From: Novosphingobium taihuense
Lineage (GTDB): Bacteria; Pseudomonadota; Alphaproteobacteria; Sphingomonadales; Sphingomonadaceae
DNA length: 64,000 bases
Reading direction: 5' to 3'
Assembly: GCF_007830315.1 (NCBI RefSeq)
Contig: NZ_VLKJ01000001.1
Coordinates: 806,001-870,000 of the forward strand
Shown: positions 16,482 to 25,350 of the stretch, piece after piece
Numbering within the stretch: position 1 is the stretch's first letter
Layout: each line of letters starts with the position of its first letter
Notes under the pieces: generated by a model
Told to the model about the DNA's origin: nothing
What the model saw: only the letters and a program-made list of their open reading frames with translations
Database searches by the model: none
Position numbers and translations under genes: made by a program

Positions 16482-17851
16482 GCGTCGGTCCTCGCAGTGG
16501 CAACGGGGATGGGCTTGACCGGCGCCTGACCGCGCAGTCTGCCAGAACACTCCACCGGCTCGCCGCGCAAGGCCGAGACAATCTCTGCCGAAGCGTTGCC
16601 GCAATAGCGCCCTTGGCACCGCCCCATACCGACGCGGCTGAACGATTTGGCGCGATTGGTTTCGGTGGCAAATGCCTCGCTGACACTGGCGCGCAAGGTT
16701 CCTGCCGTCACGCCTTCGCAGCGGCAGACCACGGTGCTGTCCGCCGTGTCCGCAACGAACTGGTGCGGCCATGGGAAGGCTTCGGCGAGACCCTCGGCAA
16801 ATCGCACATAGCGTGCGCGCATCGCCCGCAAGTGGCGACGACGATCCTTGTCGATGGCGTGGCCCATGTCAGCCAGCGCAGCAATCGCCGCAAGTTCACC
16901 GGTCACTTCGGCCGACCGCGCGCCGAGGATCTTCGCGCCATCGCCTGCAAGATAGAGGCCGGGCACAAGTGCTCGTCCATCACCGTCGATCTCGGGAAGC
17001 CACTGGCGGGTGCGCAGATCAAAGGAGAAGCTGGCCCGCGCGAGATCGGCAATCTGGGTTTCGGGCCGCAAGTGCCAGCCCATGGCGACAGCGTCGCACG
17101 CGAACCGGCTGAGCGTGCCCGAAGCAGTGCGGACGGTGACGCCCGACACGCCAATTTCGGAATCGCCACTGATCTCCACCGGAGTCACACCCGAAAGCAC
17201 AGTCACGCCCGCACGCTTGAGGCCGAACGTCAGCTTCATGCCCTGCCACAGCAGGTCGGGCTGCTCGGTCAGCTTGGGCAGCGCTTTTACCCGGCCAGCA
17301 AAGGGCGAGGTATCGAGCACAGCGGCGACATTCGCTCCCGCCTTAACGTATTGCGAAGCGACGTAGTAGAGCAGCGGTCCTGTGCCCATGAACACCACCT
17401 CACCGCCGATGCTGCAGGCCTGCGCCTTCAGCGCCACCTGCGATCCACCGAGCGAATAGCAGCCCGCCAGTTGCCAGCCGGGCACTGGAGCCAGCCGGTC
17501 GGTAGCGCCCGAGCACACAATCAGGCGATCATAGGCGATCGCCTCGGTCTCGCCGGCCCGCGCTGCCCAGACGTGGCCTTCGGCGACGTTCCACACCAGC
17601 GTTTCAGGGCGGTAGTCGATGTCCGGGCGCAGGGCATCGAACGTCTCGTGCACACTTCGGGCTCTGCGGGCCTCGCTGCCATAGAGCGTTTCGTATGGGC
17701 GCTTGAAGCCTTCGGGCTGGCGGCGATATATTTGCCCGCCCGAGCGCGTACCCTCGTCGATCACAATCGGGCGCAGGCCCGCCCGCACCAGCGCCTCTGC
17801 CGCGCGCACGCCTGCTGGCCCCGCGCCGACGATCACCACCTTCTCGCTCAT
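16478..17851 (-). CDS. FAD/NAD(P)-binding oxidoreductase with C-terminal [2Fe-2S] site (HcnB / opine oxidase subunit A type)
   Basis: A 457-residue protein with an N-terminal pyridine-nucleotide-disulfide fold (VVIVGAGPAGVRAAEALVRAG) and a second nucleotide motif around VVFMGTGPLLYYVASQY. A C-terminal BFD-like iron-sulfur domain has CRCEGVT followed by CQGRYCG, giving the C-x-C plus C-x4-C ligand pattern. This composition is diagnostic for the large subunit of HcnABC-like amine dehydrogenases. The ATG at 17851 is set by the family N-terminus and overlaps the upstream stop by four bases. Electrons would pass from the flavin subunit through this protein to the respiratory chain. Confidence 0.87.
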   Translation of the reverse strand: MSEKVVIVGAGPAGVRAAEALVRAGLRPIVIDEGTRSGGQIYRRQPEGFKRPYETLYGSEARRARSVHETFDALRPDIDYRPETLVWNVAEGHVWAARAGETEAIAYDRLIVCSGATDRLAPVPGWQLAGCYSLGGSQVALKAQACSIGGEVVFMGTGPLLYYVASQYVKAGANVAAVLDTSPFAGRVKALPKLTEQPDLLWQGMKLTFGLKRAGVTVLSGVTPVEISGDSEIGVSGVTVRTASGTLSRFACDAVAMGWHLRPETQIADLARASFSFDLRTRQWLPEIDGDGRALVPGLYLAGDGAKILGARSAEVTGELAAIAALADMGHAIDKDRRRHLRAMRARYVRFAEGLAEAFPWPHQFVADTADSTVVCRCEGVTAGTLRASVSEAFATETNRAKSFSRVGMGRCQGRYCGNASAEIVSALRGEPVECSGRLRGQAPVKPIPVATARTDA

Positions 17852-18156
17852 GGCGCCACCGACCAGTCTGCAGTCATTGGTTGCGTCGAGATGCTCTGGC
17901 CGTTCTCCACAACAGTGGAGCAGGCACGCAAGGCATTGCCCTGTGTATCGCGGACCCAGCAATCCTGGCACGCACCCATCAAGCAGAAGCCTGCACGGCG
18001 CTCCGGCCCGAACTCGGCACTACGCAGGGCGAGGCCGCTGCTGAGCATTGCGACCATCAGTGTATCGCCTTCGAGCGCAGTGATTTCGCTACCGTCGACA
18101 GTCAACCGCACAGGCGCACGGTCGGTCACGTCAAGGCGGCGGAAGCGGCCGGTCAT
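17848..18156 (-). CDS. Small [2Fe-2S] ferredoxin-like subunit (HcnA type)
   Basis: A 102-residue protein of the Fer2_4 family. Cysteines at positions 58, 63, 66 and 79 (CLMGACQDC, then RAC) match the plant-ferredoxin-type [2Fe-2S] pattern in HcnA and related subunits. A conserved ITALEGDTLMVAML segment precedes them. Both ends overlap neighbours by four bases, so it is tightly coupled to the transporter gene upstream and the large subunit downstream. It completes the three-subunit dehydrogenase. Confidence 0.87.
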   Translation of the reverse strand: MTGRFRRLDVTDRAPVRLTVDGSEITALEGDTLMVAMLSSGLALRSAEFGPERRAGFCLMGACQDCWVRDTQGNALRACSTVVENGQSISTQPMTADWSVAP

Positions 18157-19901
18157 GCGGTCAGTTCCCTCAATGTCTGGAGTTCGTGGTGGCACAGCAG
18201 CGCAAAGCCATCGCCTGCCCGCAAGGGTGCTGCTTCGGCATTGCAACGTCCGTCGATCGCAACAGGACAGCGGGGCAGGAATCGGCACAGGTCGTCGCCG
18301 ACCTCGCTAGGCAGAACTGCCTTGCGCGTTACCGCCTGTTCGAGCCAGCCAGCGCGCATCTCAGGCACGGAGTGCATCAGCAGGTCAGTGTAAGGGTGAT
18401 GCACGCCGCGTGCGAAGGCTGCTGCATCGGCCTGTTCCACCGCAGTGCCACCATAAAGCACCAGCACCTGATCGCAGAACGCACGCACTGTGGAAATGTC
18501 ATGGCTGATGAACACCGTGGCGATGCCAAGTTCGCGTCGCAATTCATCGATCAGCTCGAGGATCGCAGCGCCGACAACTGTGTCGAGGGCGGAGGTCACT
18601 TCATCGCAAAGCAGCACGTCAGGCCGCGCCGCCAGAGCGCGGGCAAGGTTCACGCGCTGCTTCTGACCGCCCGAAAGCTGGCGCACGTTTCGCGTGGCAA
18701 GATCAGCAGGCAGGCGGATCATGTCAAGCAGTCGCGCCACCTCGGCCTTCGCCTCCGCGCCTTTGAGCCCGTGGTAGAACGCCAGTGGGCGCGCCAGCGT
18801 CTGCCCCACCGTGTGCACCGGATTGAGCGCCGTATCCGCATTCTGGAACACAAGCTGTACCCTGCGGAACTGCTCGCGGCTTCGCCCGTCAATGCCCTTG
18901 GGCAGTTCCTCACCGCCTAGCCTGACCGATCCTGCGCTGCGCGGCAGGAGTCCCGCGATCACGCGGGCCAGTGTCGACTTGCCCGACCCGCTCTCGCCGA
19001 TCACTCCCAGCGTGGCACCGCGGGCAAGCTGGAGCGATATGTCGTGCAGCACCGGCAGCCTGCCATAGGCGGCATGGACGCCTTCGACCTTGAGCAGCGC
19101 ATCTCCGGCCACCACGGCAGGCGCAGAGCGCTCAGTGGGACTCGCCGCCGCCATCAGCGTGCGGGTATAGTCGTCTGTCGGCGCATGCAGGATCTGCTCG
19201 GCTGCGCCCTGCTCCTTCGTGCGCCCCTGGTTGAGCACGAGGATCTGATCCGCCATCTGCGCCACCACGGCCAGGTCGTGGCTGACGTAGATAGCGGTCG
19301 CACCGACCGAAGCGATCGCGGCCTTGAATGCCTTCAGAACCTCGACCTGCGTGGTCACGTCGAGCGCGGTTGTCGGCTCATCGAGAATGACCAGTTCAGG
19401 GCGGGTGATGAGTGCCATCGCCGCCATCAGCCGCTGCAGCTGCCCGCCTGAAAGCTGGTGCGGATAGCGTGCACCGATGGACTCAGGAAACGGCAGCGCC
19501 AGCGCGCGAAACAGGTCAACTGCGCGCACCTCGGCATCAGCCTTGCTTGCAAGCCGGTGCACCAGCAGGGGCTCGGTCACCTGCGACATGATCGTGCGCG
19601 AGGGATTGAAGGCGGAAGCCGCACTTTGCGCCACATAGGCAACGCGTCGGCCGCGCAGTGCCTGCAGGCCCGCTTCATCCAGCTGATCCACCCGCGTTTC
19701 GCCTAGCAGGACTTCACCGCTGATCGTCGCGCCGAACCGCGAATGGCCCATGAGGGCGAGCGCGATCGTTGTCTTGCCCGATCCCGATTCCCCGATCAGC
19801 GCCAGCACCTTGCCGCGCGCGATCTCGAACGAGACTCCATCGACGATCGCCTTGCTCCCTGCGACGATACGCAGGTTCCGCACCGAAACATGCGCGCTCA
19901 T
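18153..19901 (-). CDS. ABC importer ATPase, two ATP-binding domains fused (DppD-DppF type)
   Basis: A 582-residue protein with two full ATPase modules. The first has Walker A GESGSGKTT and signature LSGGQLQR; the second has GESGSGKST and LSGGQKQR. Each has a Walker B ending in a DEP or DEV step. The C-terminal oligopeptide-transporter extension with Cys residues (FLPRCPVAIDGRCN) is present. Dipeptide/opine/nickel family importers usually carry two separate ATPases; here they are fused. It overlaps the DppC-like permease and the HcnA-like gene by four bases each, so uptake and oxidation are produced together. Confidence 0.92.
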   Translation of the reverse strand: MSAHVSVRNLRIVAGSKAIVDGVSFEIARGKVLALIGESGSGKTTIALALMGHSRFGATISGEVLLGETRVDQLDEAGLQALRGRRVAYVAQSAASAFNPSRTIMSQVTEPLLVHRLASKADAEVRAVDLFRALALPFPESIGARYPHQLSGGQLQRLMAAMALITRPELVILDEPTTALDVTTQVEVLKAFKAAIASVGATAIYVSHDLAVVAQMADQILVLNQGRTKEQGAAEQILHAPTDDYTRTLMAAASPTERSAPAVVAGDALLKVEGVHAAYGRLPVLHDISLQLARGATLGVIGESGSGKSTLARVIAGLLPRSAGSVRLGGEELPKGIDGRSREQFRRVQLVFQNADTALNPVHTVGQTLARPLAFYHGLKGAEAKAEVARLLDMIRLPADLATRNVRQLSGGQKQRVNLARALAARPDVLLCDEVTSALDTVVGAAILELIDELRRELGIATVFISHDISTVRAFCDQVLVLYGGTAVEQADAAAFARGVHHPYTDLLMHSVPEMRAGWLEQAVTRKAVLPSEVGDDLCRFLPRCPVAIDGRCNAEAAPLRAGDGFALLCHHELQTLRELTA

Positions 19902-20722
19902 CCCTGCTTCTCCACGGGCTTGAGCGAATCGATCAGCAGGTTTGCACCCACCGTCAGCGTGGCAATCGCGATAGCTGGAACCACGATCGCAGGTGCGCCA
20001 TCGACAAGGCCCGACATGTTCTCACGCACGAGCGAGCCGAGGTCAGCATGGGGCGGCTGCACGCCAAGGCCGAGGAACGAAAGGCCCGATAGCAGCAGTA
20101 CGATGAATACAAAGCGCAGGCCAAAGTCCGCCAGCAGCGGGTGGATCATGTTCGGGAGCACCTCGCGCAGGGCAATGTGCAGGCCTCGCTCGCCCCGCGC
20201 CTGCGCCACGGTAACGAAATCGAGCGAGACGACATTCACCGCCAGCGCGCGCGCAATGCGGAAGTTACCCGGAACATAGGTGATCGCGGTGATCGTCAAC
20301 AACAGTCCCAGCGAGGAGCCGAACGCAGCGACCATGACCAGTGCGAAGATTTTCGACGGGATCGAGATCAGGGTGTCCATCGCGCGCGAAAGCACCTCGT
20401 CCACCCATCCCCCCCGCACCGCAGCGGTCAGCGCCAGCGATGTGCCGATCAGGCAGGCAAGCATTGCAGCGCCTGCCCCCAGGAACACGGTATAGCGCGC
20501 GCCCCACATAAGGCGGCTCAACACGTCGCGACCCAAGTAATCGCTGCCGAGCGGGAATGACGCCGTGACCGGCGAGAACACGTCCTGATCCACGAACGCG
20601 CCCACTGGATGCGGTGCCAGCAGTGGCCCGACCAGTGCCACCGCCAACCAGAACAGCACGAGGCCCAGCCCGATCCGGCCCGAAAGTGGCAAGCTTCGTG
20701 CGAAGGAGAAAACATGGTTCAT
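19898..20722 (-). CDS. ABC transporter permease, DppC family
   Basis: A 274-residue membrane permease with the N-terminal OppC-type segment and several hydrophobic spans. The EAA-like loop reads ARGERGLHIALREVLPNMI. PLGSDYLGRDVLSRLMWGARY in the N-terminal half is typical of DppC/OppC. It overlaps the DppB-like gene and the ATPase gene by four bases. It is one of the two membrane subunits of the importer encoded at 18153-23228. Confidence 0.92.
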   Translation of the reverse strand: MNHVFSFARSLPLSGRIGLGLVLFWLAVALVGPLLAPHPVGAFVDQDVFSPVTASFPLGSDYLGRDVLSRLMWGARYTVFLGAGAAMLACLIGTSLALTAAVRGGWVDEVLSRAMDTLISIPSKIFALVMVAAFGSSLGLLLTITAITYVPGNFRIARALAVNVVSLDFVTVAQARGERGLHIALREVLPNMIHPLLADFGLRFVFIVLLLSGLSFLGLGVQPPHADLGSLVRENMSGLVDGAPAIVVPAIAIATLTVGANLLIDSLKPVEKQG

Positions 20723-21699
20723 TGCGCACGAAGCCTCGGATTGGCAAGGATCGCCACAACATCCGCGACCAGAACAAGCATCAAGTAGATCGCACAGAAG
20801 ATCATCGCACAGGCCTGTAGCAGCGGCATGTCCCGGCTGGTCACGGCATTGACCATGAGGCTGGCAAGGCCGGGGAAATTGAAAATGGTCTCGACGATGA
20901 TCGCGCCACCCAAGAGGTACGACAGCGACAGTGCAACCGCATTGACGATGGGACCCACCGCATTGGGCATGACGTGGAACAAAACCACACGGCGGAACGG
21001 CACGCCCTTCAACCGCGCCATCTCGACATAGGGCCGGTCAAGTTGATCGGCCACCGCCGCCCGGGTCATCCTCGCCATCTGCGCGATCACAACGACCGAA
21101 AGTGAAAGCACTGGCAGGGCGCAGGACCGCACCGTGTCCCACAAGCTCGCATCTTCGCTCACCAACGCGATCGAGGGCAACCACAGCAGCTTGACCGAGA
21201 AGATCAACACGCCAAGCGTCGCGACGAGGAATTCCGGAACCGCCACGGCCGTAAGAGTCAGCACGTTCAACGTACGATCAAGCCGTCCTCCCCTGCTGAT
21301 TGCCGAAGCTATGCCGATCGCAAGCGCAAGCGGAACCGAAACCAGCGCGGTGAACGCAGCCAGCATCAGGGAGTTGGGCAGGCGCTCGGCAATGACTTCG
21401 CGCACCGGCAGGTTCGCCACAAGCGATTGGCCCGGATCACCTTGCACGATGCCGCCCAGCCACGCGAAGTACCGCGTCAGAGCGGGGCGATCGAGACCCA
21501 TTTCGTGGCGCAGCGCGGCGACCTGCTCTGGCGTCGCGCTTTGTCCCAACGTCTCCTGCGCGGCATCGCCCGGGAGCAAGCCCGAGATCGTGAAGACAAC
21601 CGCCGAAACCAACAGCAGCGTGATCAGTGCAGAGGCGAAGCGCTTGCCGATCAGCGGCAGCACGCCGAACATCGCCGAATGGGGTGCGGAGCCGGACAT
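20719..21699 (-). CDS. ABC transporter permease, DppB family
   Basis: A 326-residue permease of the DppB/OppB family: an N-terminal membrane span (FASALITLLLVSAVVFTISGLLPGD), the LGLDRP-like stretch and an EAA loop ending FHVMPNAVGPIVN. The ATG at 21699 is chosen because it forms a TGATG overlap with the substrate-binding protein; a reading four codons longer is less likely. Confidence 0.92.
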   Translation of the reverse strand: MSGSAPHSAMFGVLPLIGKRFASALITLLLVSAVVFTISGLLPGDAAQETLGQSATPEQVAALRHEMGLDRPALTRYFAWLGGIVQGDPGQSLVANLPVREVIAERLPNSLMLAAFTALVSVPLALAIGIASAISRGGRLDRTLNVLTLTAVAVPEFLVATLGVLIFSVKLLWLPSIALVSEDASLWDTVRSCALPVLSLSVVVIAQMARMTRAAVADQLDRPYVEMARLKGVPFRRVVLFHVMPNAVGPIVNAVALSLSYLLGGAIIVETIFNFPGLASLMVNAVTSRDMPLLQACAMIFCAIYLMLVLVADVVAILANPRLRAQ

Positions 21700-23228
21700 C
21701 AGGCGTCCCACCAGGCATATTCGGCAAAGCGGTAGCCCATCAGCCCACCCAGCGGAATTGCGGTCATGCCTTTCAACCGTCGGTCATGTCCGTCGAGCAT
21801 GTTGATGAATACCGGAATCGCAACACCGCAATGATCGTGCACCAGTTGCTGCATCTCGCCATAAAGCTCCTTGCGGCGCGCCTCATCCGCTTCGGCGCGC
21901 GCTTCGGTAAGCAGCATGTCGAAGCGCGGGTTCTTCCAGCCGCTCTCGTTCCACTCGGCGTCCGAACGGAAGAACTGGCTGAACACGAGGTCGGCCGTCG
22001 GGCGCGGGTTGGTGTTTCCGAAGCTCATCGGATGCTTCATCCAATGCGTCGACCAGTAGCCGTCTGCGGGCATGCGGTTGACCGCAAACTCGAGGCCCGC
22101 CTGCGCACCGTACTCCTGCAAAACCGAAGCCATGTCGACCGAACCTGCCGCCGCTGGCGAACAGTAGATCGGCAGGCGCACGCCCTTGAGACCCGAACGC
22201 GCCACGTGCCACTTCGCCCGGTCGAGATCGAGTACGGTCTGCGGTACAGCCGGATTGTAATAGGGATGGAACGGCGGAATCGGCTGATCGTTGCCGATCG
22301 TCGCATACCCACGGAACAGTGCACGCTTGATTAGCGGACGGTCGATCAGGTGCTTTACCGCCGCCACGAAATCCGCATTGCCGGTGGGCAACTGATCCTG
22401 CCGCATGATCAGGTCGGTATAGAGCGGCGAAGGCGTTGTCAGGATGCCATGCTGCGACGACCGCTCAATCCGTCGCGTCGACAGCGGCTGCACCGCAATG
22501 ATCAGCTGTACGTCGCCGGCCAGCAATGCGTTCACGCGGCCGATTTCATCGGGAATGGCGATGATCTCGATCCGGTCGAGGTATGGCTCGCCATCGCGCC
22601 AGTATTCCGGATTGCGCGTCACCACGGTACGCACGCCGGGACGGAAGTCGGCGAGCCGGAACGGACCGCTGCCATTGCCCGTGGGCTTCTCCTCATCCGC
22701 CGGGACGATCAGGAAGTGGGATTGCGACAGGATCGCCGGAAGATCGGCGTTGGCTCCGGTCAGCCGGATAACCAAGCCATGGCGACCATCTGCCCGTACC
22801 TCGGCAAACTGCTTGGCAATCGAGGCAACTTTCGACCCAAGCTTGGGATCCAGGTGGCGCCGCAAAGAATGGACCACGTCAGCGCTGGTCAGCTCACGCC
22901 CGTCTGAAAAGCGCACTCCTCGCCGCAGCGCTATGTTCCAGGTGATCCGGTCAGCGGACGCGATGCTCTGTGCAAGGAACGGACGCGGGCGCAAGTCCGC
23001 CTCCATGCGAGTAAGACCGCTGTAGAGGCAGAAGTGTCGCACATAGTCCGTCGCCATCGCACCCTTCGCGGGGTCGAGCGTATCGGCAGTGGAGGACGAC
23101 TGCATCGCCACGCGGATCGAACCCCCTTGCCGGGGACGTGCGCGCGCGGGATCGCCGATCCCGGGCAAAGTCAGCGCGCCCGCGGCAGCGAGGCCCGAAC
23201 CGATAAGGGAGCGGCGTGTGAAGATCAT
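21699..23228 (-). CDS. Periplasmic substrate-binding protein of peptide-type ABC importer
   Basis: A 509-residue family 5 extracellular solute-binding protein. The N-terminus MIFTRRSLIGSGLAAAGALTLPG is a twin-arginine signal, unusual but known in this family. The mature part shows the GGSIRVAMQSS start, RRGVRFSDGRELTSADVVHSL, and NPEYWRDGEPYLDRIEI, all typical of SBP_bac_5. It recognises the imported compound, which might be a peptide, opine or polyamine-like molecule. The start at 23228 overlaps the PuuB-like stop by one base (TGATG). Confidence 0.9.
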   Translation of the reverse strand: MIFTRRSLIGSGLAAAGALTLPGIGDPARARPRQGGSIRVAMQSSSTADTLDPAKGAMATDYVRHFCLYSGLTRMEADLRPRPFLAQSIASADRITWNIALRRGVRFSDGRELTSADVVHSLRRHLDPKLGSKVASIAKQFAEVRADGRHGLVIRLTGANADLPAILSQSHFLIVPADEEKPTGNGSGPFRLADFRPGVRTVVTRNPEYWRDGEPYLDRIEIIAIPDEIGRVNALLAGDVQLIIAVQPLSTRRIERSSQHGILTTPSPLYTDLIMRQDQLPTGNADFVAAVKHLIDRPLIKRALFRGYATIGNDQPIPPFHPYYNPAVPQTVLDLDRAKWHVARSGLKGVRLPIYCSPAAAGSVDMASVLQEYGAQAGLEFAVNRMPADGYWSTHWMKHPMSFGNTNPRPTADLVFSQFFRSDAEWNESGWKNPRFDMLLTEARAEADEARRKELYGEMQQLVHDHCGVAIPVFINMLDGHDRRLKGMTAIPLGGLMGYRFAEYAWWDA

Positions 23229-24511
23229 CAGTGCAGCCAGTCCTGCAGGCGATACCATGCCCCCACCATCGGCAGGAACCACGGCTTGCCAAGATGTCCG
23301 GGGATGGCGGGCCACGAAAGTTCGGCAAAGGGATTGGCCGCAGCATCGCCGCCCATCACCCGCGCCATGCGCTCGCCCATGGCTGTGGCCATCTGCACAC
23401 CATGGCCGCTGTAGCCCATGGCGTAAAACAGCCCGTCATGCTCGCCCGCACGCGGCAGGCGGTCCGCGGTTAGGTCAATGGCACCGCCCCAGCATGCGGC
23501 GATTCCGATTCCGGAAAGCTCGGGGAACATCTCGCGCAGCTTGGCTTCAAGTACGCGACCGGATTTGGCGTCGGAAGCGGGATTCGACAGAGCGAAGCGC
23601 GCGCGTCCGCCAAAGATGAGACGGTTATCAGCAGTCAGGCGGAAGTAATTGCCGATAATCCGGCTCGTCACATAATTGCGGCGCGTCGGGAACAGATGGC
23701 CGACAAGATTGTCGGGCAATGGTTCGGTCGCGATCACGAAGCTGCCCACTGTCACGATGCGGCGGCGGAACCAGCCGAACGGGGGATACGGGCTGTTGCC
23801 GCCTGTCGCCACGAGGACCTGCTTCGCCCGCACGCCACCGCGCGGCGTTGTCAGCCTCCAACCTCTGCCACTGCGCTCCATCGCCTCGACCGGGGCATTT
23901 TCCCAGATGCGCACGCCTGCCCGCACAGCCGCTTCGCCGAGGCCTATGCCCAGCTTGCCAGGGTGCAATTGCGCGCTCGTCGTTTGCACCAGCGCACCAT
24001 AAAACCCTTGGGCATTGATCTCGGCCGAGAGCTCATCGGGACCGACGAGCAGGACGTTCGGATCGACTTCCTTGAGCAGCAGGGCATGTGCCGCTTCCAA
24101 CTTAACGAAATGCTCCGGCTTGGCTGCCAGCTTCGCACGGCCGCAACGGGTGTAGTCGCAGTCGATCCCCTCGCGCGACGCTATACGGCCAACCGCTTCC
24201 ACCGCGTCGACATGCGCAAGATACCACTTGCGCGCCAGGTCGATGCCATGTGCCGAGGCGAGCGCGCCGAAATCGTGCGCAGTCCCAGCATTGCACTGCC
24301 CGCCATTGCGTCCGGATGCCGCTCCGGCAATGCGCCCTGCTTCGAACAGCATGACGCTGGCTCCGCCCCGCGCTAGTTCAAGCGCAGCGGAAAGGCCGGT
24401 AAAACCGCCCCCGATCACTGCAACGTCGCAGTCGCCCTCGGCACGGCCTTGCACACCGCCCGCAAAGGGCGGTGTGCTCAGTTGCCAGTACGAGAGCGAC
24501 TGAGGCTGCAC
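23228..24511 (-). CDS. FAD-dependent amine oxidoreductase, PuuB/DadA-like
   Basis: A 427-residue DAO-family flavoprotein. DCDVAVIGGGFTGLSAALELARGGASVMLFEAG is the FAD-binding motif; ASGRNGGQCNAG is the covalent-flavin-region signature common in gamma-glutamylputrescine oxidase and related amine oxidases; YSGHGVQMATAMGERMA closes the fold. The start is a GTG two bases after the HAD-gene stop; no in-frame ATG fits before the FAD motif. It probably oxidises a secondary or primary amine after import. A second flavin oxidase in one operon suggests sequential C-N bond cleavage. Confidence 0.87.
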   Translation of the reverse strand: MQPQSLSYWQLSTPPFAGGVQGRAEGDCDVAVIGGGFTGLSAALELARGGASVMLFEAGRIAGAASGRNGGQCNAGTAHDFGALASAHGIDLARKWYLAHVDAVEAVGRIASREGIDCDYTRCGRAKLAAKPEHFVKLEAAHALLLKEVDPNVLLVGPDELSAEINAQGFYGALVQTTSAQLHPGKLGIGLGEAAVRAGVRIWENAPVEAMERSGRGWRLTTPRGGVRAKQVLVATGGNSPYPPFGWFRRRIVTVGSFVIATEPLPDNLVGHLFPTRRNYVTSRIIGNYFRLTADNRLIFGGRARFALSNPASDAKSGRVLEAKLREMFPELSGIGIAACWGGAIDLTADRLPRAGEHDGLFYAMGYSGHGVQMATAMGERMARVMGGDAAANPFAELSWPAIPGHLGKPWFLPMVGAWYRLQDWLH

Positions 24512-24513
24512 GA

Positions 24514-25188
24514 TCAGAGGCCTACCACTGCCGGCAGTGCGCCGATGTGCGGGATCTCGACGTCGCGATAGTTGCCGTTCGAAGGCTCATGCCCGCGCCC
24601 CACAAACACGCGACAGCCAAATCCAAGATCGGTCGCGGTGTTCTGGTCATAACGGAAGCTCGAGGAGACATGCATGCCCACTTCCGGGCCCATGCCGATC
24701 TGGTCGAACATGTATTCAAACGCCTGCATGCGCGGCTTGTAGGCCTGCGCGCTCTCTGCGGTGCAGACCTTGTGGAACGTAGCGCCGAGCATGCCGACGT
24801 TGGACATGATCTGGCTGTTCATCGCATTCGACAGAATCACCAGCGGTATCTTGTCGCAGATCTTTGAGAGACCGCCCGGTACATCTTCGTGCGGCCCCCA
24901 CGTCGGCACCGCTTCATAGACCGCATTGGCGTCTTCTTCGCGGAATTCCACGCCCCACTTCTTCGACGCGCGCTCCATAGAATTGGCGATCACGTCGCGG
25001 TACGGCTTCCACGCGCCGAGGACTTCGTCGAGACGATAGGCACCCCAGTCCTTGCAGAATTTCGGCAACGATTCCGCCGGGAGCCGATCCGCATACTGGC
25101 GCGATGCCATCTCGGTCATGCGGAAGCGAGTCAGCGTGCCATAGCAGTCAAAGCTGATGAACTTGGGGGTGAAGACGGCGGTGCCCAT
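24514..25188 (-). CDS. HAD superfamily hydrolase, haloacid dehalogenase type II-like
   Basis: A 224-residue protein with the type II dehalogenase layout. The nucleophile is in ISFDCYGTLTRF (Asp14), followed by VILSNAMN with the conserved Ser/Asn, then a lysine in QAYKPRMQAFEYMF, and SSSFRYDQNTATDLGFGCRVFVGRG. Asp-x-Tyr-Gly-Thr is characteristic of L-2-haloacid dehalogenases, but many members dephosphorylate or act on unknown substrates. The ATG at 25188 is the first consistent with the family N-terminus. It heads the chain of overlapping genes reaching down to 15336. No halogenated substrate is implied by context. Confidence 0.82.
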   Translation of the reverse strand: MGTAVFTPKFISFDCYGTLTRFRMTEMASRQYADRLPAESLPKFCKDWGAYRLDEVLGAWKPYRDVIANSMERASKKWGVEFREEDANAVYEAVPTWGPHEDVPGGLSKICDKIPLVILSNAMNSQIMSNVGMLGATFHKVCTAESAQAYKPRMQAFEYMFDQIGMGPEVGMHVSSSFRYDQNTATDLGFGCRVFVGRGHEPSNGNYRDVEIPHIGALPAVVGL

Positions 25189-25350
25189 GGCCTTGTTCGG
25201 TCCCTGTCTGATGCCTCGGATCAATCCCGGAGGCTGCTGTATCTGCCAGTTATAGCACCATTGGCGGGTCGGAACTTGCATCCGTTCGCAGCCGTTCGAG
25301 ACCCGTCCCAGCACTTTTTGCGAAGGGTTCACGGCAGGACATGCCGTGCC

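Noticed and set aside
16613..18310. A 565-codon plus-strand frame opposite the HcnB/HcnA genes
   Set aside because: The opposite strand encodes iron-sulfur and flavin motifs in full; this frame has none.
24514..25188. Degradation of halogenated acids suggested by the haloacid dehalogenase name
   Set aside because: HAD type II homologues are common in amine loci and no other dehalogenation gene is present, so the name was not taken as function.
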